NCBI GenBank assembly: GCA_049513975.1
Contig: JBEKVM010000007.1
Location: forward strand, 3,358 to 67,357
Direction: 5' to 3'
Source of the DNA: JBEKOF01 sp049513975
Lineage (GTDB): Bacteria > Verrucomicrobiota > Verrucomicrobiia > Limisphaerales > Palsa-1400
Length of the DNA stretch: 64,000 bases
Part shown: positions 16,109-23,851 of the stretch, one piece after another
Numbering within the stretch: the stretch's first letter is position 1
Layout: each line of letters opens with the position of its first letter
Position numbers and translations under genes: made by a program
The notes under the pieces: generated by a model
Seen by the model: the letters and a program-made list of their open reading frames with translations, nothing else
Databases searched by the model: none
What the model was told of the DNA's origin: nothing

Positions 16109-18676
16109 TCACGGCAGCGCCAGTTCCGGCGCGGCCGGGGCCTGGGCCTCCAATTCAATGCTTGACTCCTTGAGGCCCTCCGCGCGGGCGGTGACCCGGA
16201 TGGGGCCGGCCTGGCGGGTGGACTGGAGGATGGCCAGGCAGAGGCCGTGGAAGGCCTGCCGCTGCGCCGCTTTGTAGTCTTCGTGGCTGACGGGGTTGCC
16301 GTTGTCCACGCCGATGATCGAGGCCGGGCCTTGCAGGTCAAAGGACACCAGATTGGTCGCGCCCGGCACGGTCGCGCCCAGACCGTCAACAATTTTTATG
16401 GCGAGATGCGCCACATCGCGCGCGTCGGCCGCCAGGCGGACGCGGTCCGGGGTGAGGACCACCGCCGCGGGATCGCCCGCGGTGCGGACTTCCTCCACGC
16501 ACACTTGCCGGCCGAACTTGTAGCCGACCGCCTTGAGGGCGCCCGCCTCGTAAGGCACATCCCACGCCAGGTGCAGATCGGCGGTGCTGCCGGCCGGTTG
16601 CTCCGGCCGGGCGTAGCTGTTCCATCCGCCGGCGGTCCCCTGGCGGGGAAATTCCAGCGACTTGACGCCGAAACTTTTGCCATTCAAAAAAAGTTCCACG
16701 GTGTCGCAACTGGTATAGCAAACCACCGGGATGACCCGCCCTTCCTGGCCCGGCCAGTTCCAATGCGGGAACAGATGGAGCATCCAATTGGTCGTCCATT
16801 GGCTTTGGTAGAAGTAGTAGTTGTCCTTGGGAAACCCGCAAGTGTTGAGCATGCCGCTGGCGGCGAGTTTGCCCGGCCAGCGCGACTCGCCCAGGTAATC
16901 AATCCCGGTCCAGCCGAAGTCGCCGATGACGAAATCGTGGACGCGGATATACTTCCAGAGTTGCTCGGCGCGGATCATGGACAGGAGGTATCCGGGCGGA
17001 CGCGGGCCGCCGCCTCCCGCGCCAAAACCGGCGCCGCCTGCGCCAAAAGCGCCGCCCAGGGAATAATCACCGCGGCTGCCCACCACCGCGCTTTCCGTGC
17101 CGACGACCTTGCGTTGCGGGAAGGCATGGCGGTCGTCGTCGTACATGGTTTCGCGCCGGGTTCCCCAGCGGTCCACGTAGTTATAGCCGACCACATCCAG
17201 GAGATTGAGAAATTCGGGCGTGGCGCTGGCCCGGTCGGTGAAAACATTGTCGCACGCGGCGGTGACCGGCCGGGTCGGGTCCTCGCGATGGCAGGTCTCC
17301 ACCAGTGGGCGCAGGATGTCCGCGCCGTTGGGCCGGGTTTGTTCGCCGATTTCGTTGCCCACGCTCCAGAGCACGATGCTCGGATGATTGCGGTCGCGGT
17401 GCAGCATGTCGCTCAGATCCCGCTGCGACCACTCGTCGAAATAGTTCGCATAACCTTGCCGCACCTTCGCGCTTTTCCACTCGTCAAACGCCTCGTCCAT
17501 GACCAGGAATCCCATGCTGTCAAGCAGATCGAGCAATTCGGGCGCGGGCGGATTGTGGCTCAGGCGGATGGCGTTGCAGCCCATCTCCTTCAACTCCTGC
17601 AAACGCCGCGCCCAAACGCCGGTCGGCGCCGCCGCCCCCACCGCGCCGGCCTCATGATGAATGCACATGCCCCGCATTTTCGCCGGCTGCCCATTGAGGA
17701 GAAATCCCTTGTTCACGTCATAGACAATTTCGCGGATGCCGAACGGCGTGGTAAAGTCGTCGGCCGCCTGGCCGCCCGATTTGACCACGCTGCGCACGGA
17801 GTAAAGATTGGGGGAGTCGGGCGACCAAAGAGCCGGTTGGGCCACATCAAACGTCTGGTCCGATTCCTGGCTGGCGCCGCCGGCGAGGGTTTGGTTGGTT
17901 TCCCCGCCCGCCACCACGGCGCCCTTGGCATTCAGGATTTGCGTCAGCAGCGTCAACTCGCGCCGGCCCGGTGAATCGTTTTGAACCTGGGTTCGGACCC
18001 GGACAGTGGCCGAGTCGGCGGAAACCTTTGGCGTGGTGACATAAGTTCCCCAATGCGCAACATGCAGGGGGTCAGTGACCGTCACCCACACATGCCGGTA
18101 AATGCCGGACCCGGAATACCAGCGGCTGTTGGGCTGGCGCGAGTTGTCCACGCGGACAGCGAGAATGTTGGTTTGGCCGAATTTCAACCAGGGCGTGAGG
18201 TTGTATTCAAAACTGATATAGCCGAAGGGCCGGTGGCCCAGAAGCTGGCCGTTGAGCCAGACATCGCTGTTCTGATAGACTCCGTCAAATTCCACGAACA
18301 CCTTCTTTCCTTGCCAGGCTTCCGGCGCGGTCAAGGCCCGCCGATACCAGCCAATCCCCGTCGGCAGGGAGCCGCCGGAGCCGCCGGTGGGGTCGGTCGC
18401 CGTGTAAGGGCCTTCAATGCTCCAATCATGCGGCAAGTCCAATTTTCTCCAGGCGGTGTCATCGAAGGCGGCTTGTTCCGCGCCCGGCGCGTCGCCCTTG
18501 TTGAACCGCCAGCCAAAATCCGCGGTGAGACGCTGGCGCGGTTCATCCGCCGCCGTCAGCGCAGCCGCCGCGCCGAAAAGAGCGGCCAGGAGACACGCGC
18601 GGAATCCCTTGAAGGGGAGAGATCGGGAGATGATGGAGTGGCGCCGGTTTATTGGTGTTACGGGGTGATGGAACAT
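16109..18676 (-). CDS. Secreted glycoside hydrolase family 2 (beta-galactosidase/glucuronidase-like)
   Basis: From ATG 18676 it is about 855 residues with a signal peptide (FRACLLAALFGAAAALTAAD). GH2 domains follow: a sugar-binding jelly roll (LPHDWSIEGPY, GWYRRAL, VEFDGVYQNSDVWLNGQLLG), an Ig-like sandwich, then a TIM barrel with AIRLSHNPPAPELLDLLDSM, IVLWSVGNEIGEQ (Glu acid/base) and VVGTESAVVGSRG (likely Glu nucleophile). The C-terminal DUF4982/Ig-like segments fit large GH2 enzymes of polysaccharide degraders. A Gly-rich insertion (GGAFGAGGAGFGAGGGG) follows the nucleophile and is unusual. The substrate is unknown. The next gene downstream is a rhamnulokinase. Confidence 0.88.
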   Translation of the reverse strand: MFHHPVTPINRRHSIISRSLPFKGFRACLLAALFGAAAALTAADEPRQRLTADFGWRFNKGDAPGAEQAAFDDTAWRKLDLPHDWSIEGPYTATDPTGGSGGSLPTGIGWYRRALTAPEAWQGKKVFVEFDGVYQNSDVWLNGQLLGHRPFGYISFEYNLTPWLKFGQTNILAVRVDNSRQPNSRWYSGSGIYRHVWVTVTDPLHVAHWGTYVTTPKVSADSATVRVRTQVQNDSPGRRELTLLTQILNAKGAVVAGGETNQTLAGGASQESDQTFDVAQPALWSPDSPNLYSVRSVVKSGGQAADDFTTPFGIREIVYDVNKGFLLNGQPAKMRGMCIHHEAGAVGAAAPTGVWARRLQELKEMGCNAIRLSHNPPAPELLDLLDSMGFLVMDEAFDEWKSAKVRQGYANYFDEWSQRDLSDMLHRDRNHPSIVLWSVGNEIGEQTRPNGADILRPLVETCHREDPTRPVTAACDNVFTDRASATPEFLNLLDVVGYNYVDRWGTRRETMYDDDRHAFPQRKVVGTESAVVGSRGDYSLGGAFGAGGAGFGAGGGGPRPPGYLLSMIRAEQLWKYIRVHDFVIGDFGWTGIDYLGESRWPGKLAASGMLNTCGFPKDNYYFYQSQWTTNWMLHLFPHWNWPGQEGRVIPVVCYTSCDTVELFLNGKSFGVKSLEFPRQGTAGGWNSYARPEQPAGSTADLHLAWDVPYEAGALKAVGYKFGRQVCVEEVRTAGDPAAVVLTPDRVRLAADARDVAHLAIKIVDGLGATVPGATNLVSFDLQGPASIIGVDNGNPVSHEDYKAAQRQAFHGLCLAILQSTRQAGPIRVTARAEGLKESSIELEAQAPAAPELALP

Positions 18677-18743
18677 GGCCTGAGCATGGCAAAAACCCCG
18701 TTCCCTGCCAAGCCTCACAAATGCGCAGGTTCAGGGCTGGCGC

Positions 18744-18872
18744 TCAGTTCTTGAGCAGCCCGGCGAAGGCGCTGCGTTTGGCCCACAAGAGAAACAAAGC
18801 CAGCGCCGCGACGCCAATTCCCATCGGCAGCGAGCCATGATCCAGAAAGATGCCGTAGTTTACTTTTTCAAT
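18744..18872 (-). other. Possible remnant or very small membrane protein
   Basis: After the flavodoxin stop, another frame on the minus strand reads NYGIFLDHGSLPMGIGVAAL and then a hydrophobic segment to a TGA at 18746-18744. It has the texture of a real transmembrane C-terminus but no ATG, GTG or TTG start except an internal ATG that would give about 27 residues. It may be a decayed gene or overlap the flavodoxin 3' end using a rare start. Confidence 0.25.
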
Positions 18873-19432
18873 TTGACGGCGAAGCCGGCGACACGGCGGC
18901 CGAGGATTTCGCCGGTGGCTTTGTCCGCGTCGTTGGGGGCGACCTCGGGCGATTCCTGGCCGGCCTGCGCCATCACGCCGCTGTAACTGCTCAGGCGGTT
19001 GATGCCTTTGTCATTCATGGGCAGGTCCGGCAGGCCGATCCAAATCATCCCATGCTGCATCGCGAAAGTGAAAAAATAATACAACGTGCTGAGCTTGTCG
19101 CCGCTCGGTCCGCCGGAAACAGTGAATCCGGCCGCCAGCTTGTCGTGCCAGGCGCCGCCATACCAGCGTTCGCCCGTGGCATCGGCCAGCGCCTTGAACT
19201 GCGCCGCCGGCCCGCCCATGTAAGTGGGGCTGCCAAAAATGATCGCGTCGCTGGCGTCCAGTTGCGCCAGCACGGCCTCGTTTTTGTAGCGGCCCTTGGC
19301 GATGTCGTCGCCGCTGATGGCGATGAGATTGGCCTTTACCCCGGCCACCGAAGCGGCGCCCCGGTGGACGGCCTCCGCCAGTTTGGCGGTGTGGCCGGTG
19401 CCGGAGAAGTAGATGATGGATACGGTGCTCAT
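18860..19432 (-). CDS. Flavodoxin-family NAD(P)H-dependent oxidoreductase (WrbA-like)
   Basis: The protein is 190 residues. The FMN phosphate loop IIYFSGTGHTAKLAEAV is near the N-terminus. IIFGSPTYMGGPAAQFKALAD and FTVSGGPSGDKLSTLYYFFT are the flavin-contacting loops of WrbA and related NADPH:quinone reductases. It would act as a cytosolic quinone or flavin reductase in redox stress. It lies 32 bp downstream of the pirin gene on the same strand, consistent with a stress-linked pair. Confidence 0.85.
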   Translation of the reverse strand: MSTVSIIYFSGTGHTAKLAEAVHRGAASVAGVKANLIAISGDDIAKGRYKNEAVLAQLDASDAIIFGSPTYMGGPAAQFKALADATGERWYGGAWHDKLAAGFTVSGGPSGDKLSTLYYFFTFAMQHGMIWIGLPDLPMNDKGINRLSSYSGVMAQAGQESPEVAPNDADKATGEILGRRVAGFAVKLKK

Positions 19433-19464
19433 ATTGTTTTTTCGTTTTATTGTTTTAGATGGTT

Positions 19465-20160
19465 TCAGTTCAAGTCAAATAAAAGGACTTGCGACGGTTT
19501 GGCCGCGCTCAATTCCAGCAAAGTTTCTTCGCTGACGGCCGCGGCATCGCCGCCGGCCAGTTTTTTGCCATTCAACAACACTTCACCTTCTGCGACGTGA
19601 ACCCAGGCATGGCGGCCCTTCGCCAGCTTATGGGCAACTTTATTGCCGGTTTCGAGTATGGCAAGCCAAAGATCGGCGTCCTGATGAATGGCCATCGAAC
19701 CGTCGCGGCCCGTCTTGCTCGTGACCAGGCGCAGCGTTCCGGGGGGCGCATCCGCCAGCGACCTCTCCGCGTAGCGCGGCGTCACCCCGGTGCGGTCCGG
19801 TTGAATCCAGATTTGGAGCAGATGCACCGCTTCGTCCTTCGACGGGTTGAATTCGCTGTGCTCCACCCCCGTGCCGGCGGCCATGTATTGCGCCTCGCCC
19901 GCGCGGATCACCCGCCCGTGCCCCATCGAATCCTTGTGCTCCAGCGCGCCGCTGAGGATGTAAGTAATGATTTCCATGTCGCGATGGGGATGCGTGCCGA
20001 AGCCCATCCCTGGCATGACCAGGTCATCGTTGATGACGCGCAAGCTGCGGAAGCCCATCCATTTTGGGTCGTAATAATCCGCGAAGCTGAAGGTGTGATA
20101 CGTGTCCAGCCAGCCGTGTTCGGCGTGGCCCCGTTCGTTTGCTCTTCTAATTTTCATCAT
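19465..20160 (-). CDS. Pirin family protein (cupin, quercetinase-like)
   Basis: The protein is about 231 residues from ATG 20160 (ATG 20157 is also possible). The bicupin has a metal site in GFGTHPHRDMEIITYILSG and the later GVEHSEFNP, both conserved in pirin/YhaK proteins. The region SFADYYDPKWMGFRSLRVIN is typical. Bacterial pirins are redox-sensitive or quercetin-2,3-dioxygenase-like; the physiological role is unclear. A LysR regulator lies divergently at 21692, a common arrangement for pirin genes, but the intervening promoter region has been split by the zeta-like cassette. Confidence 0.88.
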   Translation of the reverse strand: MMKIRRANERGHAEHGWLDTYHTFSFADYYDPKWMGFRSLRVINDDLVMPGMGFGTHPHRDMEIITYILSGALEHKDSMGHGRVIRAGEAQYMAAGTGVEHSEFNPSKDEAVHLLQIWIQPDRTGVTPRYAERSLADAPPGTLRLVTSKTGRDGSMAIHQDADLWLAILETGNKVAHKLAKGRHAWVHVAEGEVLLNGKKLAGGDAAAVSEETLLELSAAKPSQVLLFDLN

Positions 20161-20222
20161 GCCACCACTCTGCCACACCCCCGGAGGTTCTGTGAAAGAC
20201 CAAGTTTCTTGACTCACCATAA

Positions 20223-20234
20223 CCAAAAGGCATA
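20223..20234. repeat. Left 12-bp direct repeat flanking the zeta-like cassette
   Basis: CCAAAAGGCATA is repeated exactly at 21669-21680. It is a candidate target-site duplication of the inserted cassette. Confidence 0.6.
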
Positions 20235-20316
20235 GTGGGTGTCCAGATTGGTGCTGATACGAGACACGCCGGACTCCTTTCGCTAGAGGAGGAAATCGGG
20301 TAGTGGGTCAGGTTGA

Positions 20317-21354
20317 ATGATCCCGCTTGCTTTACAGGAAGCAGGATGGTTCAATTTTGCGACAGCGCGGGATATGAATCTGCCAATTCTTGAGAAATTA
20401 AAAGACGGCGAGAAATTCGATTTTTCGACCCTTGCTGATAATTATGAACAAACCCAAGAATACTGGGATTGGTGTTGGAGTGAAAAGTCAAAACCAGGGC
20501 GATTCCAGATTCCTCAAGTAATTTTGGACGATGATCCGATTCTTTTGCCTACCAATCTCAAGCAAACCGTCAATTGTTCAGCACATCGCCGGTTCTTCGA
20601 CAGCCAGCTATTTCTTTTCACAGAAACCGGGTTAATACCGGCCCAGGACAATCTTCTGAGAGACTCATTCAGAGCTACCCTAAAAGAGATCAGGGCTAAC
20701 GCATCCGTGAAGCTGGCTGGACAACCCAGAATTGTGTTTACTGGGGGCGGATATGGGAGCGGAAAGACATCCATAGTGACGCAATTAGCCAGATGGAAGC
20801 AACTACCTATATCTCCAGAAAATACGGTAAACGCGGACATTTTCAAACAACTCATCCCGGAATACAACCTGGTTAAAGCAGTCGGAGACGCGCGGGCCAG
20901 TGCCACCGTACATCGGGAAAGCGTCATTCTGGCCGACGAGCTTTTGAGATCTCAAATTGAGCAGAAACGCTCTTTTATCTTTGACTCCTCGATGGCTTAC
21001 AAGCCGGAAACAATGGAGCGTATCGAGTTTGCCAAGAAGAACGGGTATTTTTTGACAATGATTGGAGTTCTGACCCCGTGGCAGAACGCCTTTCAATTCG
21101 CCATGAACAGGGCCAGAATATCACGGCGATTTCCCGGTAGCGACAAATTCTTGGAATCACATCATCTTTTCAATCAGGTATTTAGAGATTATTTTGATCT
21201 TTTTGATGAAATAAAAATATTTGCAAATTTGGGGAAATTGAGCGACATTATGCTCGTGGCGGAGAAAAAATCAGGAGAAAAGCTTGTCACGACAACCCCC
21301 GACGTGCTTAACTCTCCTCCTTTTATGCCCGATAAGGCATCTAAAGACTTATGA
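20317..21354 (+). CDS. Zeta-toxin-like P-loop kinase
   Basis: The protein is 345 residues. The Walker A motif GGGYGSGKTS is at 143-152, VNADIFKQLIPEYN (171-184) aligns with the zeta 'D..R..hP.Y' substrate segment, HRESVILADELL (199-210) carries a likely catalytic Glu, and FIFDSSM (220-226) plus an ARISRRFPG arginine region complete the fold. Zeta toxins phosphorylate UDP-GlcNAc and poison wall synthesis. This one has an extra ~130-residue N-terminal region with no match I recognise. Codon use is AT-rich relative to neighbours, suggesting transfer. A purine-rich AGGAGG lies at 20287-20292, 24 nt before the ATG, which is too far for a normal RBS. The stop overlaps the next start as ATGA. Confidence 0.75.
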   Translation: MIPLALQEAGWFNFATARDMNLPILEKLKDGEKFDFSTLADNYEQTQEYWDWCWSEKSKPGRFQIPQVILDDDPILLPTNLKQTVNCSAHRRFFDSQLFLFTETGLIPAQDNLLRDSFRATLKEIRANASVKLAGQPRIVFTGGGYGSGKTSIVTQLARWKQLPISPENTVNADIFKQLIPEYNLVKAVGDARASATVHRESVILADELLRSQIEQKRSFIFDSSMAYKPETMERIEFAKKNGYFLTMIGVLTPWQNAFQFAMNRARISRRFPGSDKFLESHHLFNQVFRDYFDLFDEIKIFANLGKLSDIMLVAEKKSGEKLVTTTPDVLNSPPFMPDKASKDL

Positions 21355-21524
21355 AAAACTCACTACTCGGGAAAAATATAGACGAGGTTTGCGGCGCTCC
21401 ACCCGGCGCGTTTGAAAGATTTGTAAAAGAAAAGGAAGCATATCTGGAAGCCCTGGAAAAGGAGCGAAAAGACCGAATTCGTGCTTCCCAAAAAGGAAAT
21501 CAAGAACTGGCTTTAGCGGCGTAA
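21351..21524 (+). CDS. 57-aa helical protein coupled to the zeta-like kinase
   Basis: ATG at 21351 overlaps the kinase stop (ATGA). The product starts MKNSLLGKNIDEVCGAPPGA and continues with a strongly charged helix (RFVKEKEAYLEALEKERKDR). It has no recognised domain. Position and coupling suggest a partner or antitoxin of the kinase, although classical epsilon antitoxins are larger and encoded upstream. It is followed by a canonical intrinsic terminator. Confidence 0.6.
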   Translation: MKNSLLGKNIDEVCGAPPGAFERFVKEKEAYLEALEKERKDRIRASQKGNQELALAA

Positions 21525-21545
21525 CCTGTTGATTTTTAAACCATT

Positions 21546-21579
21546 AGGCGCTGTCTTCTGACGGCGCCTTTTTATTTTT
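21546..21579 (+). terminator. Rho-independent terminator of the zeta-like cassette
   Basis: There is a 10-bp stem AGGCGCTGTC / GACGGCGCCT (one T-G pair), loop TTCT, and then TTTTTATTTTT. It ends the two-gene unit inside the cassette. Confidence 0.85.
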
Positions 21580-21668
21580 GGAATAAGCTTAATGATGTGT
21601 TCCAAGGTCTAAAGATGATCGGAATCAATCACCCACTACCGCCAGCACCAATCTGGACAGCCACCAGG

Positions 21669-21680
21669 CCAAAAGGCATA
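21669..21680. repeat. Right 12-bp direct repeat flanking the zeta-like cassette
   Basis: CCAAAAGGCATA is identical to 20223-20234. It lies 11 bp upstream of the LysR start codon. Confidence 0.6.
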
Positions 21681-21691
21681 CTTGGCCCCGC

Positions 21692-22582
21692 ATGGAACTG
21701 CGCCATCTCCGCTATTTCATCGGCGTCGCGGAAGAAGAGAACGTCTCCCGCGCCGCCTTGAAACTGCATGTCTCGCAACCGGCCCTCAGCCGCCAGGTCC
21801 GCGATCTGGAGGATGAGCTGGGCTTTTTGCTGCTCACACGCAGCGCCAAGTCGGTGCGGCTGACCGAGGCGGGCCGCGCCTTTTTGACCGAAGCCCGCGC
21901 CGTGCTCCAGCGCGCGGAGGAGGCGGTGAAAACGGCCCGCGCCATCGCCACCGGCGCACGCGGCGAACTGCACGTCGGCTACGCGCCCTCCCTCACGGCC
22001 CGTTTTCTGCCGCAGACCCTGCGCGCCTTTCAGGCCCGGTCGCCCGGTGTCCGCGTCAAATTGCATGATTTCTCCACCGAGGAAATGCTGGCCGGCTTGC
22101 GCGACGGCAAATTGCAGATCGCCTTCGTCGTCCGGCTGCCCGTCCTGTTGCGCGGACTGCGCTTCGAGGACCTGGCGCGGGACGCATTCTGCCTTGCCGT
22201 GGCCCCAAAACATCCCCTGGCCGGGCGGCGCACCGTGAAGCTGGCCGAGGCCGCCCGGGAGCCGCTCGTCACCTACAGCCGCAAGGATTATCCCGACGCT
22301 CACGAAAACCTCGCCGCCATGTTTGCCGCCGTCAAAAGCAAACCGCGCATCGCGGAGGAGCACGACAGCGTCAGCAGCCTGATCGCGGCGGTCGAAGCGG
22401 GCAACGGTGTGGCCATCGTGCCGCAATCCCTGGCTTGCACGGCGGGACCGCGCTTGAAGCTCATTCCCTTCTCCCCCGCGCCGCCGCCCCTGGTGGTGGG
22501 CGCGGCCTGGGCCGGTCACGGACTGACCGCCGCCGCCGGACAATTTTTGCAATGCGCCCGGGAGACTTTGTCGAAGAAATGA
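21692..22582 (+). CDS. LysR-family transcriptional regulator
   Basis: The protein is 296 residues. The N-terminal winged HTH is MELRHLRYFIGVAEEENVSR and onward, with the recognition region ALKLHVSQPALSRQVRDLE. The effector-binding domain runs from about residue 90 (GELHVGYAPSLTARFLP) and contains EEHDSVSSLIAAVEAGNGVAIVP. It probably regulates the divergent pirin/flavodoxin genes. The inserted zeta-like cassette now separates it from them, its right direct repeat ending 11 bp before this ATG, so the native promoter/operator is probably disrupted or replaced. Confidence 0.93.
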   Translation: MELRHLRYFIGVAEEENVSRAALKLHVSQPALSRQVRDLEDELGFLLLTRSAKSVRLTEAGRAFLTEARAVLQRAEEAVKTARAIATGARGELHVGYAPSLTARFLPQTLRAFQARSPGVRVKLHDFSTEEMLAGLRDGKLQIAFVVRLPVLLRGLRFEDLARDAFCLAVAPKHPLAGRRTVKLAEAAREPLVTYSRKDYPDAHENLAAMFAAVKSKPRIAEEHDSVSSLIAAVEAGNGVAIVPQSLACTAGPRLKLIPFSPAPPPLVVGAAWAGHGLTAAAGQFLQCARETLSKK

Positions 22583-22652
22583 TGCCGGCTTGAACAAATA
22601 AGTCTTGGTTGGGCCGGGCAAGGCAACGCAGGGCGAGACTCCCTGTCCGCCG

Positions 22653-22703
22653 TCCTGTCCGCCGTAGGCTCGGCGAAGGTGGAAGCCTCGGCGAAGGAGG
22701 ACG
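22653..22703. repeat. Hairpin-type dispersed repeat (GTAGGCTCGGCGAAGG core)
   Basis: TCCGCCGTAGGCTCGGCGAA is followed by GGTGGA and a second AGCCTCGGCGAAGGAGGA. The core matches the copies at 39267-39318 and 43964-44015. It lies in the 243-bp gap between LysR and the first SPFH gene. Confidence 0.5.
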
Positions 22704-22729
22704 TCAAGCCGTGACCTTGCCCTTTTTTT

Positions 22730-22804
22730 GCATTCTGCATTTTGCATTCTGCATTTTGCATTTTGCATTCTGCATTTTGCATTCTGCATTCTGCATTCTG
22801 CATT
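22730..22804. repeat. GCATTCT/GCATTTT heptanucleotide array
   Basis: Ten exact 7-bp units, either GCATTCT or GCATTTT, run from 22730 to 22799 with a partial eleventh. It is a microsatellite-like array just upstream of the SPFH pair. The array is open in several frames, giving spurious MQNAKCR- or FCILHSA-type peptides. Confidence 0.95.
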
Positions 22805-22825
22805 TCCCATTTATTGCCCTTGCCA

Positions 22826-23851
22826 ATGGCGCGACGGCGGATTACAACGAATTTCAAGTTTACGCCTATGTTCATTTTCTTCGGCTGCATTGTCGGGTTT
22901 GTCGCGTGGTTCCTCGTGCGCTATCTGGCCGGCGGCATTTACACCGTCAATCAAAATGAACGCGCGGTGAAAACCAGCTTTGGCCGCGCCGAACGCGTCG
23001 GCTCGGCCACGACTTTGGACGACCCCATTTCCGAAAGCCTCGAGGCGGGCGAGCGCGAACGCTACTGCTATCCGCAAGTGCGCGTCATCCAGCCCGGCGG
23101 CCCCTACTTCAAGTGGCCGTGGGAAAAAGTCTATAAGGCGCCCATTGCCACCCAGATCATGAACATGGCCTACGACCCGGAGGATCCCGGTGCCAACAAC
23201 CAGGGCTCCTTCCTCGAAGCCGTCACCAAGGACCAGCTCAACACCGGGCTGAAGGGCCAGATTCGCTACCGGGTTTCCGAGAAAAACCTCTACGCCTTCC
23301 TCTTCGGCGTGAAGCGGCCCATTGTCCACGTCATGGGCTATTTTATTTCGGTGCTGCGCGAACGCATCGCCAATTTTGAAGCGCCCGCCGCCGCTTCCTC
23401 CAACCAACCCGGCGCGCCCCCGGTCATCGGCATTTCCATCAACGATCTCCGCAAAAACCTGCCCGACATCAACGGCCACATGGACAGCGAGTGCGCCTCC
23501 TCCGGGGCGCGTTATGGGATGACCCTGGACGCCTCGCTCATCACCGGCATTGACCCGCCGGCGGAGGTGGAATCGGCCCTGGCGGCCATCAACACCGCCT
23601 ACAACCAGGTTTCTTCCGACATCAGCCTGGCCCAGGCCGCGGCCGATCAGAAACTGGTGCAATCCCATCGCGCCGTGGAAATCGAAACCCTCAAGGCGCA
23701 GGCGGAGGTCGAACCGCTTACCGCCGTGGCGGCGCAATTGCGGCAATTGAAGAACAGCGGTCCGGGCGCGCTGGGCGCTTATATTCGCAACGTCCGGCTC
23801 AAATTGTTCAGCCAGGCGCGGCGCGTGATTTTGGAGGCCCCGCGTGAGTAG
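22826..23851 (+). CDS. SPFH/Band 7 domain membrane protein (HflK-like)
   Basis: The protein is about 341 residues from ATG 22826. There is one N-terminal membrane helix (MFIFFGCIVGFVAWFLVRYL), then GIYTVNQNERAVKTSFGRAE, the classic band-7 entry, and PGGPYFKWPWEKVY. The rest is the SPFH fold and a helical AAADQKLVQSHRAVEIETLK coiled tail. SPFH proteins form ring scaffolds at the membrane, often regulating FtsH-type proteases. It overlaps the next SPFH gene by 8 bp, forming an HflK/HflC-like pair; no protease gene is adjacent. Longer reading upstream enters the heptamer array and is rejected. Confidence 0.85.
   Translation: MARRRITTNFKFTPMFIFFGCIVGFVAWFLVRYLAGGIYTVNQNERAVKTSFGRAERVGSATTLDDPISESLEAGERERYCYPQVRVIQPGGPYFKWPWEKVYKAPIATQIMNMAYDPEDPGANNQGSFLEAVTKDQLNTGLKGQIRYRVSEKNLYAFLFGVKRPIVHVMGYFISVLRERIANFEAPAAASSNQPGAPPVIGISINDLRKNLPDINGHMDSECASSGARYGMTLDASLITGIDPPAEVESALAAINTAYNQVSSDISLAQAAADQKLVQSHRAVEIETLKAQAEVEPLTAVAAQLRQLKNSGPGALGAYIRNVRLKLFSQARRVILEAPRE

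Larger units (their letters stand above)
20235..21664. mobile_element. TIR-flanked cassette carrying a zeta-toxin-like kinase
   Basis: Left end 20235-20256 and right end 21643-21664 are inverted repeats identical at 21 of 22 bases. A second, inner 10-bp inverted pair is GGTAGTGGGT (20299-20308) with ACCCACTACC (21631-21640). Identical 12-bp direct repeats lie outside (20223-20234 and 21669-21680; 4 bp separate the right inverted repeat from its direct repeat). The content is AT-richer than both neighbours. It holds only a kinase gene, a 57-codon gene and a strong terminator, with no transposase, so any movement would need trans-acting factors. Confidence 0.65.

Noticed and set aside
22730..22804. 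Possible CRISPR array
   Set aside because: The 7-bp units have no spacers, and no cas gene is present.
22516..22890. Peptides such as MQNAECRMQNA or FCILHSAFCIL as repeat proteins
   Set aside because: They are translations of the GCATTYT heptamer array in different frames and have no start signal or conservation.
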